NCBI GenBank assembly: GCA_013331595.1
Contig: DUGE01000032.1
Coordinates: 1-8,793, forward strand
Reading direction: 5' to 3'
DNA: 8,793 nucleotides
From: Microcaldota archaeon
GTDB lineage: Archaea; Micrarchaeota; Micrarchaeia; Norongarragalinales; UBA10210
The translations under genes and the position numbers were made by a program. This document shows positions 1-5,623 of this stretch, piece after piece. The notes beneath the pieces are model-generated. The model saw only the letters and a list, made by a program, of their open reading frames with translations. It made no database searches and had not been told where the DNA came from. Within the stretch, counting starts at the first letter, position 1; every line of letters starts with the position of its first letter.

Positions 1-276
1 GGTCGAGTTTATGGAGTTGGTCTCGAAGTCTTTCAGGGCCTTGAACAGCACTTTGCGCAGGCGCGTTTGCCTCAATTCCCCCAGGAGTTTCCGCGAGTTG
101 TCCACAACGCGCGACTGCTCGATTGAGAAATTGTCCTGGAGTATTTTTTCCTGGGTTGAAACGAATCCTCCAAGCCGGTCAAAAAAATCGTCTTCAATGG
201 GCGAGAGGTTGTTCTGCCCCCTCTCCTGCAATAGCATGGAGCGCAGGAAATCGTAGCTCAGTTCGCTTATTTCCAT
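1..276 (-). CDS. gins15: Archaeal GINS complex subunit (Gins51/Gins15 type), N-terminal part, truncated by window edge
   Basis: The reading frame opens with ATG at 276 and runs without a stop through base 1, giving 92 residues; the 3' end lies outside the window. The visible part is a charged, all-helical domain. It starts MEISELSYDFLRSMLLQER and continues with a LSPIEDDFFDRL stretch near residues 24-35. That matches the GINS A-domain pattern of a tyrosine/leucine helix followed by 'L..I..DFY'. GINS binds MCM and the Cdc45/GAN homologue in the replicative helicase. The gene follows priS by 28 nt, and a PCNA-PriL-PriS-Gins15 order is a known archaeal arrangement, which supports the assignment. 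A purine-rich GGAAAGGGA tract precedes the ATG. The family call rests on a short N-terminal pattern plus context. The B-domain that would separate Gins51 from Gins23 is not in the window. Confidence 0.72.
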   Translation of the reverse strand, partial: MEISELSYDFLRSMLLQERGQNNLSPIEDDFFDRLGGFVSTQEKILQDNFSIEQSRVVDNSRKLLGELRQTRLRKVLFKALKDFETNSINST

Positions 277-304
277 GGTGTTCCCTTTCCTTTCAAAACG
301 CACG

Positions 305-1393
305 TCAGGCAAGAAGCGCCTTGTTCTTGCACAGGAGCATGATTCCAGCCGCCTGCGTGGCAGTGGCTTGTTCGCCTTTCTTGAGCGAAAGCCTTTCCGG
401 AAATCCTATTTCAATATCTGTTTGTGCGGATATTTTAATAGTCTTCTCCCGGCCGAAAGCCAGTGCGTCTTCGAGCTTGAACGAGGCGAGCTGTTCCAGG
501 CCGATTGTCTTCGCAATGAATCCAGTGTCGCCGTGCAGCGAGTTGGGGATTCTAATGAGCCTTGCCAGGTCGAGGGTCACTTGCGCATCAACCACGACGC
601 TGTTTTCTGCCCTGAATTTGTCGTAGAGCTTTTTCCAAAACAACGGCGTGGCGAAACGCCATTTTCCCTCTCGCATGAGCGCAAGCACCAGCGCTTTTTT
701 CTCAAAAATCATTTCCGCATTTTTTCCCCTCAAGCCGGCGTGCTTCAACTCTTCAAGCGAGGAATTTTCAATGAGCGTGCAGGCGTAGGCGTAGAAGCGC
801 CTGTGCCAGCCTCCGGATTTTTTGCCCGGGCCCAGCAGGTTTTTTTCGTCGCCGGAAAAGACCGTTTCAGGCCCTTGGAGGAATTCCGTAAGCTGGCGGC
901 GCGAGTCCTGGGTGAGCGCGCGCAGGTTTTCGTCGCGCAGGTGGAAGTGAAAGCCTTTGTTTCCTGAGTAGTTCGCCGAGAAACCTTCAAGGCCGAACTC
1001 CACTTGCAGAATGCCTTTCAAGCGCAACGCGTCTTTCTTCACGTGCTCGAAGCACTCGGTGCAGAAAATGGGGTTGTGGCCATGCTCGAAGTCGCTGGAG
1101 GGCTTGTCGATGTCGAAAACCAAGTCGCTGCCCTGAAAGCCTTTCTTTTCCATGGGCCGTGCTGCAGGAAATGCATAGTGGGCTGTTGAGACCGACGCGT
1201 ATAGCGGGGCTTCCTCGCGGAAAAATGCATTCAGTGCGTTGGCGTTGCCGAACGCCTGATGCCTGTAGTCGATTTTGTGATTGAATCCGAACCCGAATTC
1301 GCGCTTGAACAAATCCGGCACGTCAATGGACGCGCGGTTGTAATACAACCTAAACGCCTCTTGAAGGAATGCAAGAATAGCTGGATTGTCCAA
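305..1393 (-). CDS. priS: DNA primase small (catalytic) subunit PriS
   Basis: This is the catalytic subunit of archaeal/eukaryotic primase, 362 residues. Helix 1 carries the YY pair (residues 17-18) and is followed by REFGFGFNH. The first two catalytic aspartates are D94 and D96 in LVFDID. The nucleotide-binding SGNKGFHFHL motif spans 143-152. The third catalytic aspartate is probably D269 in VVVDAQVT, followed by RLIRIPNSLHG (residues 278-288). A zinc knuckle is expected at 104-114, where the sequence reads H-G-H, then C111-T-E-C114. The first ligand therefore looks like His where Cys is usual. The start is TTG at 1393: an in-frame TGA lies just upstream, there is no ATG before residue 81, and an AAGG tract lies about 9 nt upstream. 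TTG gives the usual spacing to the YY motif. PriL ends 19 nt upstream and gins follows, so the three genes are probably co-transcribed. Confidence 0.95.
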   Translation of the reverse strand: MDNPAILAFLQEAFRLYYNRASIDVPDLFKREFGFGFNHKIDYRHQAFGNANALNAFFREEAPLYASVSTAHYAFPAARPMEKKGFQGSDLVFDIDKPSSDFEHGHNPIFCTECFEHVKKDALRLKGILQVEFGLEGFSANYSGNKGFHFHLRDENLRALTQDSRRQLTEFLQGPETVFSGDEKNLLGPGKKSGGWHRRFYAYACTLIENSSLEELKHAGLRGKNAEMIFEKKALVLALMREGKWRFATPLFWKKLYDKFRAENSVVVDAQVTLDLARLIRIPNSLHGDTGFIAKTIGLEQLASFKLEDALAFGREKTIKISAQTDIEIGFPERLSLKKGEQATATQAAGIMLLCKNKALLA

Positions 1394-1412
1394 ATTTTCC
1401 GACCTTCGTTTT

Positions 1413-2432
1413 TCACGCCAAGCCCTGGGTTTTCAGGGTGGTGAAGGAAAAGTTTATTCCGGGATGCCTGTAAACCCATTCCACTGTGCTCTGCCCTTCC
1501 CTTTGCGTGAAAGGGTGGCTTCCGCCGGAGCAGTTTTCCACGTACTGCTGCATCACTTCCATCGCCTGGTCTTTAGTCATGCCGTCTTTCATGCTTGCTA
1601 TGGCGATTGCCATTGCTCCGTAATACCTTTTTCCTTCTCCCACGCCTTTCAGTATCGCCTGCAGTTCTGGCCTCTGCAAATATTTCCCTTTCATTGCTGT
1701 GAAAGCGTTGTCGCGGGCGAAAACATCTTTCACCGACTCTTTCAATTCCGCCGAGGCTTTGGCGAGCGGTTCAGGCAAGCGCGAGTCGAGCTTCGAGTGG
1801 TCGGCAACGCGCACGTTAATGGCGTCACGGAGGCAAAGGAGCAATTCGTGCTTGTCGAAGAAAACCATCCCTTTTTCCACCGCAGCCTCGTTCAAGTTCC
1901 TGCCGTACTGCAAGTAATCTATGAATGAAACCTTGAACGAGTCAGGCCCTTCTTTTTGGAATGACGGGAAGAAATCGCGGGCTATTTGCGCAAGCGTTTC
2001 CTCTTCTTCCTCTTGCAGTTGCCTTTCGTATTCGCCGGATTTGAGCCATGCGAACTTGCGCAGGAAGCTGATGCCGGCAGAGTAAAGCATCAGGCGCGCG
2101 AGAAGGAGGTTTTTCACTTCTCTTTCTGCGCTTTTTGGAAAACAAGGCTGTTTGTGGAGGCTTTTCTGGGCGAAAAAAACTGCTTCCCTTATTTCAAGGT
2201 CTCTGGGAAGGCCTTCGCCGATAAGCGTCTTTCCTTCGGTGAGGAACGGATATTTTGCAATAAGCGTTTCTTGGCCCAAACTCCCACCGTGTAGAACTAG
2301 CGGACGCTTTCTTAAATCCTTATTTGTTTTCAGACATCCCTTTTCTTTTTGAAGGAGCTTGCCATCCTTCAGCCTGAAGGGAGTGTCCGTCAACCCCAAA
2401 AGAAAAACGATGGGGGGGGTGTCTCTAGACAT
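1413..2432 (-). CDS. priL: DNA primase large subunit PriL, lacking the expected Fe-S cysteines
   Basis: This is the regulatory subunit of primase, 339 residues from the ATG at 2432. Family features are AKYPFL (59-64), the helical region with LRKFAWL (124-130), VSFIDYLQYGRNL (168-180) and KGMVFFDKHEL (187-197). These closely resemble what I recall of the crenarchaeal PriL N-domain. The C-domain covers about 252-339. Where PriL normally has 'PPCI', this protein has RPELQAIL with Glu256; where 'SC..LK..GLC' is expected it reads SFTTLKTQGLA and ends. The 4Fe-4S ligands therefore appear absent. The ATG overlaps the PCNA stop by 8 nt. However, YPF normally lies within about 10 residues of the N-terminus, and a TTG at 2279 preceded by GGTGGGAG would give MGQETLIAKYPFL and a 288-residue protein. 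I list the longer form but consider the TTG start equally or more likely. Identity is firm; start and Fe-S loss are inference. Confidence 0.9.
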   Translation of the reverse strand: MSRDTPPIVFLLGLTDTPFRLKDGKLLQKEKGCLKTNKDLRKRPLVLHGGSLGQETLIAKYPFLTEGKTLIGEGLPRDLEIREAVFFAQKSLHKQPCFPKSAEREVKNLLLARLMLYSAGISFLRKFAWLKSGEYERQLQEEEEETLAQIARDFFPSFQKEGPDSFKVSFIDYLQYGRNLNEAAVEKGMVFFDKHELLLCLRDAINVRVADHSKLDSRLPEPLAKASAELKESVKDVFARDNAFTAMKGKYLQRPELQAILKGVGEGKRYYGAMAIAIASMKDGMTKDQAMEVMQQYVENCSGGSHPFTQREGQSTVEWVYRHPGINFSFTTLKTQGLA

Positions 2433-3171
2433 TCTCGACGCGCGGCGCGAGATAATAGGCTATTTTCGCGTCGCCGATGTCGTAGGAAACTTTTACTGGA
2501 GCGTCGTTTTTCAGTTCGACGCTTATGATCGTCTCATCGGGGCAGGCGCGGGTTATGTCCTCCAGGTATTGGAATGGAAACATTGCGCGGCTCTTGCCTT
2601 TAACGCTCATTCCAGTAATGTGCTCCGAGTCTTTCTTGGTCTGGATGTGCAGGTCGCCGCTGTCCCCGTGGGCTTCGATGACGAACTCCGAATCATCCGC
2701 CTGGAGTACGACGTGCGAGGAAAGGAGGCCTGCGTCGTGCAAGGCGTCCTTGAAAACGCGGCCTTTTATCTTAATGCTGGCGTCGAACTCGACTTTCGGC
2801 TCTTTAGGCAGCGTGGTTGACGATTCGAGGAGCGGGAGCTTGAAGTGCCTGCGCGAGTGGCCTGAAAATTCGAGGAAGAGCTTGGATTCCTTCTCGTCGA
2901 GGCTTATGCTGAGCTTTTCATCCTGCCTCGTGCGCGCGAGTATTTTGCTCAAGTCCGCGAGGTTTACCCCGACGCTTGTCTTGTCTTCCACATCCATCTT
3001 TGAGAATGAGCTCTTGGGCATGTGGAAGTCCACCATGGCGATTTGCGACGGGTCCATGGTGCGCAGGTGCAATCCGTCGGAAGAAACGATGAAAGTGCCT
3101 TCGTCCACGAGGTTGACTATCGCATCAATGCATTTTTTGAAGAAAGAAGCGTCGGAAATCACTAATTCCAT
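2425..3171 (-). CDS. pcn: DNA polymerase sliding clamp PCNA
   Basis: This is the homotrimeric ring that tethers DNA polymerase, ligase, FEN1 and other factors to DNA. From ATG 3171 it is 248 residues, the normal archaeal length. The N-terminus MELVISDASFFKKCIDAIV, then DGLHLRTMDPSQIAMVDFHM (about 32-51), is classic for PCNA. The interdomain connecting loop is about 116-130 (ESSTTLPKEPKVEFD). The protein ends with DIGDAKIAYYLAPRVENV, the typical C-terminal strand and tail. An ATG four codons upstream (3183) is also in frame. GGAGG sits only 1 nt before it, while GGTGG lies 5 nt before 3171, and family N-termini match 3171. A TATA/BRE box at about 3235-3250 suggests its own promoter. The stop overlaps the priL ATG, so pcn probably leads the primase operon. 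Only one PCNA is seen here, consistent with a homotrimer. Confidence 0.97.
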   Translation of the reverse strand: MELVISDASFFKKCIDAIVNLVDEGTFIVSSDGLHLRTMDPSQIAMVDFHMPKSSFSKMDVEDKTSVGVNLADLSKILARTRQDEKLSISLDEKESKLFLEFSGHSRRHFKLPLLESSTTLPKEPKVEFDASIKIKGRVFKDALHDAGLLSSHVVLQADDSEFVIEAHGDSGDLHIQTKKDSEHITGMSVKGKSRAMFPFQYLEDITRACPDETIISVELKNDAPVKVSYDIGDAKIAYYLAPRVENV

Positions 3172-3231
3172 GCGTGCCACCATCCCTCCCTGCGGAAAAG
3201 AAAAAACAAAGCGTATAACTAGCGTAGGAAA

Positions 3232-3250
3232 GACTTAAAAATACTTTTTC
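3232..3250 (-). promoter_or_regulatory. Probable archaeal promoter (BRE + TATA) of the PCNA-primase operon
   Basis: On the minus strand the sequence reads GAAAAAG followed by TATTTTTAA. This is a purine-rich BRE-like element next to a TATA-like box, in the gap between the signal peptidase stop (3273) and PCNA. Initiation about 25 nt downstream would leave a leader of roughly 40 nt containing the GGTGG ribosome-binding site. It was identified by pattern only. Confidence 0.5.
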
Positions 3251-3272
3251 TTCCACTTTTCCCGCGAAGCGC

Positions 3273-4079
3273 TCACGGCCTCGTCAAAACCGAATCGCAG
3301 CCCTGCGGCACTTCGAACTGCAGGAACAGGAACAGCTTGAGGTATCCGACGTAAGGAATGCGCAATGCCACCCGTCCCTTGATGTCTTTCTCCGCGACAA
3401 AGGCGAAACGCCCGTTCTCCTGGTCTAGCACGGCATTGTTGTCGCCCTTGGTCAAGTAAAAAGCCCCTTGTTCCGTAACGATTTTCGCGAAAACCCGGTG
3501 GATGAGCAAGCCCGGTCCCGTGGGCTTGGGGTCGAAAACAATGATGTCGTTCTCCCGGTTGGCTTTAACCGACCGGTTTCCGATGATTACCTCGTCAGTG
3601 CAGGGCAGTGCCGCGTTTCCGGCGTAGCAGAGAGACTTGTGGACCTGCGTTTGTGAGAGTGAAGAAAACGATGCGTTGACAACGGGAGCGTTTTCGACGC
3701 CGCCATGGATGAATACCAAGTCGCCCCTTTGAAGGGCGGGAAGCATTGAGCATGAGGTTACGACGTTCATGGGCGAGTCGGTTTGCAGCACGTAGCTAAG
3801 GGCAAACCACGCCGCAATGGCAAAAACCACGGCGAACAGCAGTTCGACGGCGTTTTGCTTCCAGTCTTTGTCGCTTGAAAAATCGCTCGCAACCAGCGCC
3901 ACTATGAATGCAAATGCGATAATTGCGAAAACAACGCTCTGCGTCAAGGCATAGGCGAGGATGGATATTGCAAGGATCAGGGCCATTGCAGTTGATAGTG
4001 GAATAGGCAGTTTCTTCCCTATTTTTTGAAGGAAGCTTTCCTTTTTCCTTGGGCTGCTTGGGGCAATGGCGCGCTTCAT
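3273..4079 (-). CDS. Signal peptidase I (archaeal/ER type, S26B)
   Basis: This membrane serine protease removes signal peptides from secreted proteins, 268 residues. The catalytic Ser is S111 in SCSMLPALQRGDLVFI. Archaeal and ER enzymes use His in place of the bacterial Lys, here H194 in LLIHRVF. The acidic pair is D213 (KGDNN) and D219, spaced by six as in characterised archaeal enzymes. A GRVALRIPYVGYLK strand follows at about 235-248. Three hydrophobic segments precede the catalytic domain (about 29-47, 49-65, 77-97). That is more than the single N-terminal anchor common in archaeal homologues. The first 24 residues are basic. A long purine tract (GGAGGAGAGAGGAGGAAGG) lies about 15 nt before the ATG at 4079, which is far for a ribosome-binding site, but no closer start is in frame. 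The gene follows rpoL by 76 nt, and a TATA-like TTTAAAATC overlaps the rpoL stop. Confidence 0.93.
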   Translation of the reverse strand: MKRAIAPSSPRKKESFLQKIGKKLPIPLSTAMALILAISILAYALTQSVVFAIIAFAFIVALVASDFSSDKDWKQNAVELLFAVVFAIAAWFALSYVLQTDSPMNVVTSCSMLPALQRGDLVFIHGGVENAPVVNASFSSLSQTQVHKSLCYAGNAALPCTDEVIIGNRSVKANRENDIIVFDPKPTGPGLLIHRVFAKIVTEQGAFYLTKGDNNAVLDQENGRFAFVAEKDIKGRVALRIPYVGYLKLFLFLQFEVPQGCDSVLTRP

Positions 4080-4160
4080 TTTAGGCTGGACCTTCCTCCT
4101 CTCTCCTCCTTTTTTGAAGAAAAGCGGGGTATTGCTGGTTTTTTCTAATGTGATTTTAAA
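4080..4160 (-). promoter_or_regulatory. Leader of signal peptidase gene: TATA-like box and doubled purine ribosome-binding tract
   Basis: On the minus strand, ATTTAAAATC overlaps the rpoL stop codon and could serve as a TATA box. Further down, two GGAGG copies sit in one 19-nt polypurine run (about 4092-4110). The spacing of the nearer GGAGG to the ATG (about 15 nt) is longer than ideal. No coding sequence is seen here. Confidence 0.3.
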
Positions 4161-4467
4161 TGCCTGTGAGGCTCTTGATTTCCTTCTCTACCTCTTTCAG
4201 CGCTTGCCCGATGGCTTTCTTCACGTCTCCCTTTGCCTTGACTTTGAGGAGCGGCGTGCATTGGGTGGGGTGCACGTATTCGGCTGCAGCAAAACTCACT
4301 CCCTTGTCTTCCAAAAGTTTTTCAACAAGGAGGTTGGCGTAGCCCAAGTCGGCTCCTTCGAGCAGCGCCTGGATTTCTCCCTTGCCTTCAACTGAAAACG
4401 TCACTTTGACCAGGGGCTTGCTTTCGCCTTCCTGTTTTTCCGCGTTCTTTTCTTTTTTCTTAGCCAT
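4156..4467 (-). CDS. rpoL: DNA-directed RNA polymerase subunit L
   Basis: This small subunit pairs with RpoD to form the assembly platform of archaeal RNA polymerase (homologous to eukaryotic Rpb11/AC19 and bacterial alpha). It has 103 residues. A lysine-rich N-terminal extension of about 18 residues (MAKKKEKNAEKQ) precedes the fold. GADLGYANLLVEKLLED holds the first helix. AAAEYVHPTQCTPLLKVKAKG is the strand pair with the family HP motif. The final helix (DVKKAIGQALKEVEKEIKSL) is the dimerisation helix. The ATG at 4467 is chosen because GGAGG lies 10 nt upstream and the product then fits the family length. A longer frame opening at TTG 4530 would overlap Csl4 by 71 nt and adds unrelated residues. 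The start overlaps the csl4 stop by 8 nt, implying translational coupling. Linkage of Csl4 and RpoL is common in archaeal genomes. Confidence 0.92.
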   Translation of the reverse strand: MAKKKEKNAEKQEGESKPLVKVTFSVEGKGEIQALLEGADLGYANLLVEKLLEDKGVSFAAAEYVHPTQCTPLLKVKAKGDVKKAIGQALKEVEKEIKSLTGI

Positions 4468-4984
4468 AAGCCATCTTCCTCCTTTCCTTGCGGCCGCATT
4501 GCGCGCACTCGAGCTTTTCGTCCAGTTCAACCCGGCAAAAACTGCAGTATGCCTTCACAATGCCGTAGCCGCGGGGCACTATTGTAAGGTAAACGCCCAT
4601 TGGCGTGACGTCGATTATTTTGGCCTTGAGCACGTCGCCGATGCGCATGAAATCACGGAAGCTTTCCACATATCCCTTGCCGCGCTCTTGGATTTCGGTT
4701 ATTCGCAGGAACGCCCGGTCGTCCCCGGAAACGACTCCCTTGCCGGCGGGCTTGAATTCCACCAGTGCAATCTGGTCGAAAATGTCCATTATGACGCCGT
4801 AAATCGTGTCTCCCTTGCGCAGCATTCTCGGCGAGCCGGGGTTTGTGACTTTTGCAATGCCGCCTTTCAGTTCCTCTTCTCCCAGGACGCTTGCGTAAAC
4901 CGTGCCTTCGTCCTCGACAGTGCCCGTGTCAGCCTGTGCTTCTTCGCTTACGGCGATGGGCTCGCCTGGAAAAATAAATTTCAT
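4460..4984 (-). CDS. csl4: Exosome complex RNA-binding protein Csl4
   Basis: Csl4 is one of the two cap proteins (with Rrp4) that sit on the Rrp41/Rrp42 ring of the archaeal exosome and recruit RNA for 3'-5' decay or tailing. It has 174 residues. The N-terminal domain (1-50) begins MKFIFPGEPIAVSEEA, as in other Csl4 proteins, and includes GTVYASVLG. The S1 RNA-binding domain is about 55-138 (LRKGDTIYGVIMDI through the RIGDVLKAKIIDV and GVYLTIV strands). A C-terminal zinc ribbon follows, with C147-x2-C150 and C160-x2-C163, so all four ligands are present. The gene is tightly joined to rpoL downstream and follows the unknown 142-residue gene by 65 nt. No other exosome subunit is in the window. 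The ATG at 4984 matches the family N-terminus. Confidence 0.94.
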   Translation of the reverse strand: MKFIFPGEPIAVSEEAQADTGTVEDEGTVYASVLGEEELKGGIAKVTNPGSPRMLRKGDTIYGVIMDIFDQIALVEFKPAGKGVVSGDDRAFLRITEIQERGKGYVESFRDFMRIGDVLKAKIIDVTPMGVYLTIVPRGYGIVKAYCSFCRVELDEKLECAQCGRKERRKMAYG

Positions 4985-5049
4985 TTTCTCAAATCCCCTG
5001 TTTTTAATTGCAAAAATTTTCCTTCTGCCAACGCGGTTTTTTGACGCTT

Positions 5050-5478
5050 TTAGTTTCCTTCGCCCTTGACTTCGAGCAGGCTTTTCATGAGTTCGTCGGC
5101 CTTTTTCACCTGCTCTTTCACTTCCGGCCCGGAATCTTCCTGGTCGGCGCTGGTTTTCCCAATGCTTTTCTTCAGCTCCTCGTGTTTTTCCCCTATCTTT
5201 TCCAACGCTTCGGCTTCGTGTTTCGGCGCGTTGGCCTTGAATTCGCGGAGGAGGTCTTCAACTTCGCTTGAAACGTGCTCAACGATGCTTTTGGATAGGG
5301 CGTTTTCCCCCGTTTTTTCCATGGCTTCACGGAGGACTTTTATTAGGTCGTTTAGGCCCAAGAGCCTTCCGCGCAAGTATGCTTCCCTTGTGCTTTCTCC
5401 GTCCATGTGCAACCTTTGTTTTATGCGTATTATATTATCGGATTTTTCGTTTAAAGCCTTTGGATTGGCCGCGCCCAT
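5050..5478 (-). CDS. Hypothetical charged helical protein upstream of Csl4
   Basis: Not recognised. The 142-residue product is soluble, very rich in Glu and Lys, has no cysteine and shows no signal peptide or membrane segment. The core (about 25-80, DGESTREAYLRGRLLGLNDLIKVL onward) looks like amphipathic helices. A second helical stretch, 88-107, has coiled-coil character (EAEALEKIGEKHEELKKS). After a polar linker (108-120), a short final helix (KEQVKKADELMKSLLEV) ends the protein. The start is uncertain. ATG 5478 has only a weak ribosome-binding site, whereas ATG 5406 (118 residues) has AAAGGT just upstream and a TATA-like ATAATATAAT about 26 nt upstream, which would make it nearly leaderless. 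Codons between the two starts are AT-rich and less gene-like. It lies 65 nt upstream of csl4, so it may be transcribed with Csl4/RpoL. A link to RNA metabolism is only a guess from position. Confidence 0.68.
   Translation of the reverse strand: MGAANPKALNEKSDNIIRIKQRLHMDGESTREAYLRGRLLGLNDLIKVLREAMEKTGENALSKSIVEHVSSEVEDLLREFKANAPKHEAEALEKIGEKHEELKKSIGKTSADQEDSGPEVKEQVKKADELMKSLLEVKGEGN
5428..5437 (-). promoter_or_regulatory. TATA-like box inside the 5' part of the hypothetical gene
   Basis: On the minus strand the sequence reads ATAATATAAT, an unusually AT-pure run for this region. It is about 26 nt upstream of the in-frame ATG at 5406, the distance expected between an archaeal TATA box and a transcription start. 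It may mark the real start of the downstream coding region. Confidence 0.35.
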
Positions 5479-5540
5479 AGATGGCGTTCCAACTGGCCGG
5501 TAAATTGTCGAAAAAGCGAATGTGAAGAATTGAGTTGAGC

Positions 5541-5552
5541 GGTTTATTAATG
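5541..5552. promoter_or_regulatory. Possible shared TATA element of a divergent promoter
   Basis: The 145-base gap between two divergently transcribed genes (5478 leftward, 5624 rightward) holds TTTATTAA, whose complement TTAATAAA is also TATA-like. Read rightward it leaves about 50 nt of leader before the ATG at 5624; read leftward about 40 nt before 5478. No other clear signals are seen in this gap. Pattern only. Confidence 0.3.
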
Positions 5553-5623
5553 CTTTCTTTCAAAAAGTCTTTCGAGGGCTTTTGCGCTTGCAAAACGCTT
5601 GAATGGAAAGAGGGCGCTGGAGA

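Noticed and set aside
275..967. 230-residue plus-strand open frame opposite priS
   Set aside because: priS on the other strand has all catalytic motifs; this frame has no recognisable pattern and arises from GC codon bias.
1390..1415. A frameshift hiding a Cys-rich end of PriL, or a PriL-PriS fusion
   Set aside because: A +1 shift near the PriL stop would enter the PriS frame directly and yield no cysteines, only a fusion. Nothing in the sequence shows an indel there and the two genes look separately complete.
2525..3238. 237-residue plus-strand open frame opposite pcn
   Set aside because: PCNA is unambiguous on the minus strand. The Ser-rich plus product looks like a reverse-strand shadow.
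4468..4530. 21-residue N-terminal extension of RpoL from TTG 4530
   Set aside because: It reads through the Csl4 zinc ribbon in another frame. The ATG at 4467 has GGAGG at good spacing and gives family length.
4382..5044. 220-residue plus-strand open frame opposite csl4 and rpoL
   Set aside because: It spans two overlapping, well-identified genes on the other strand and has no motif.
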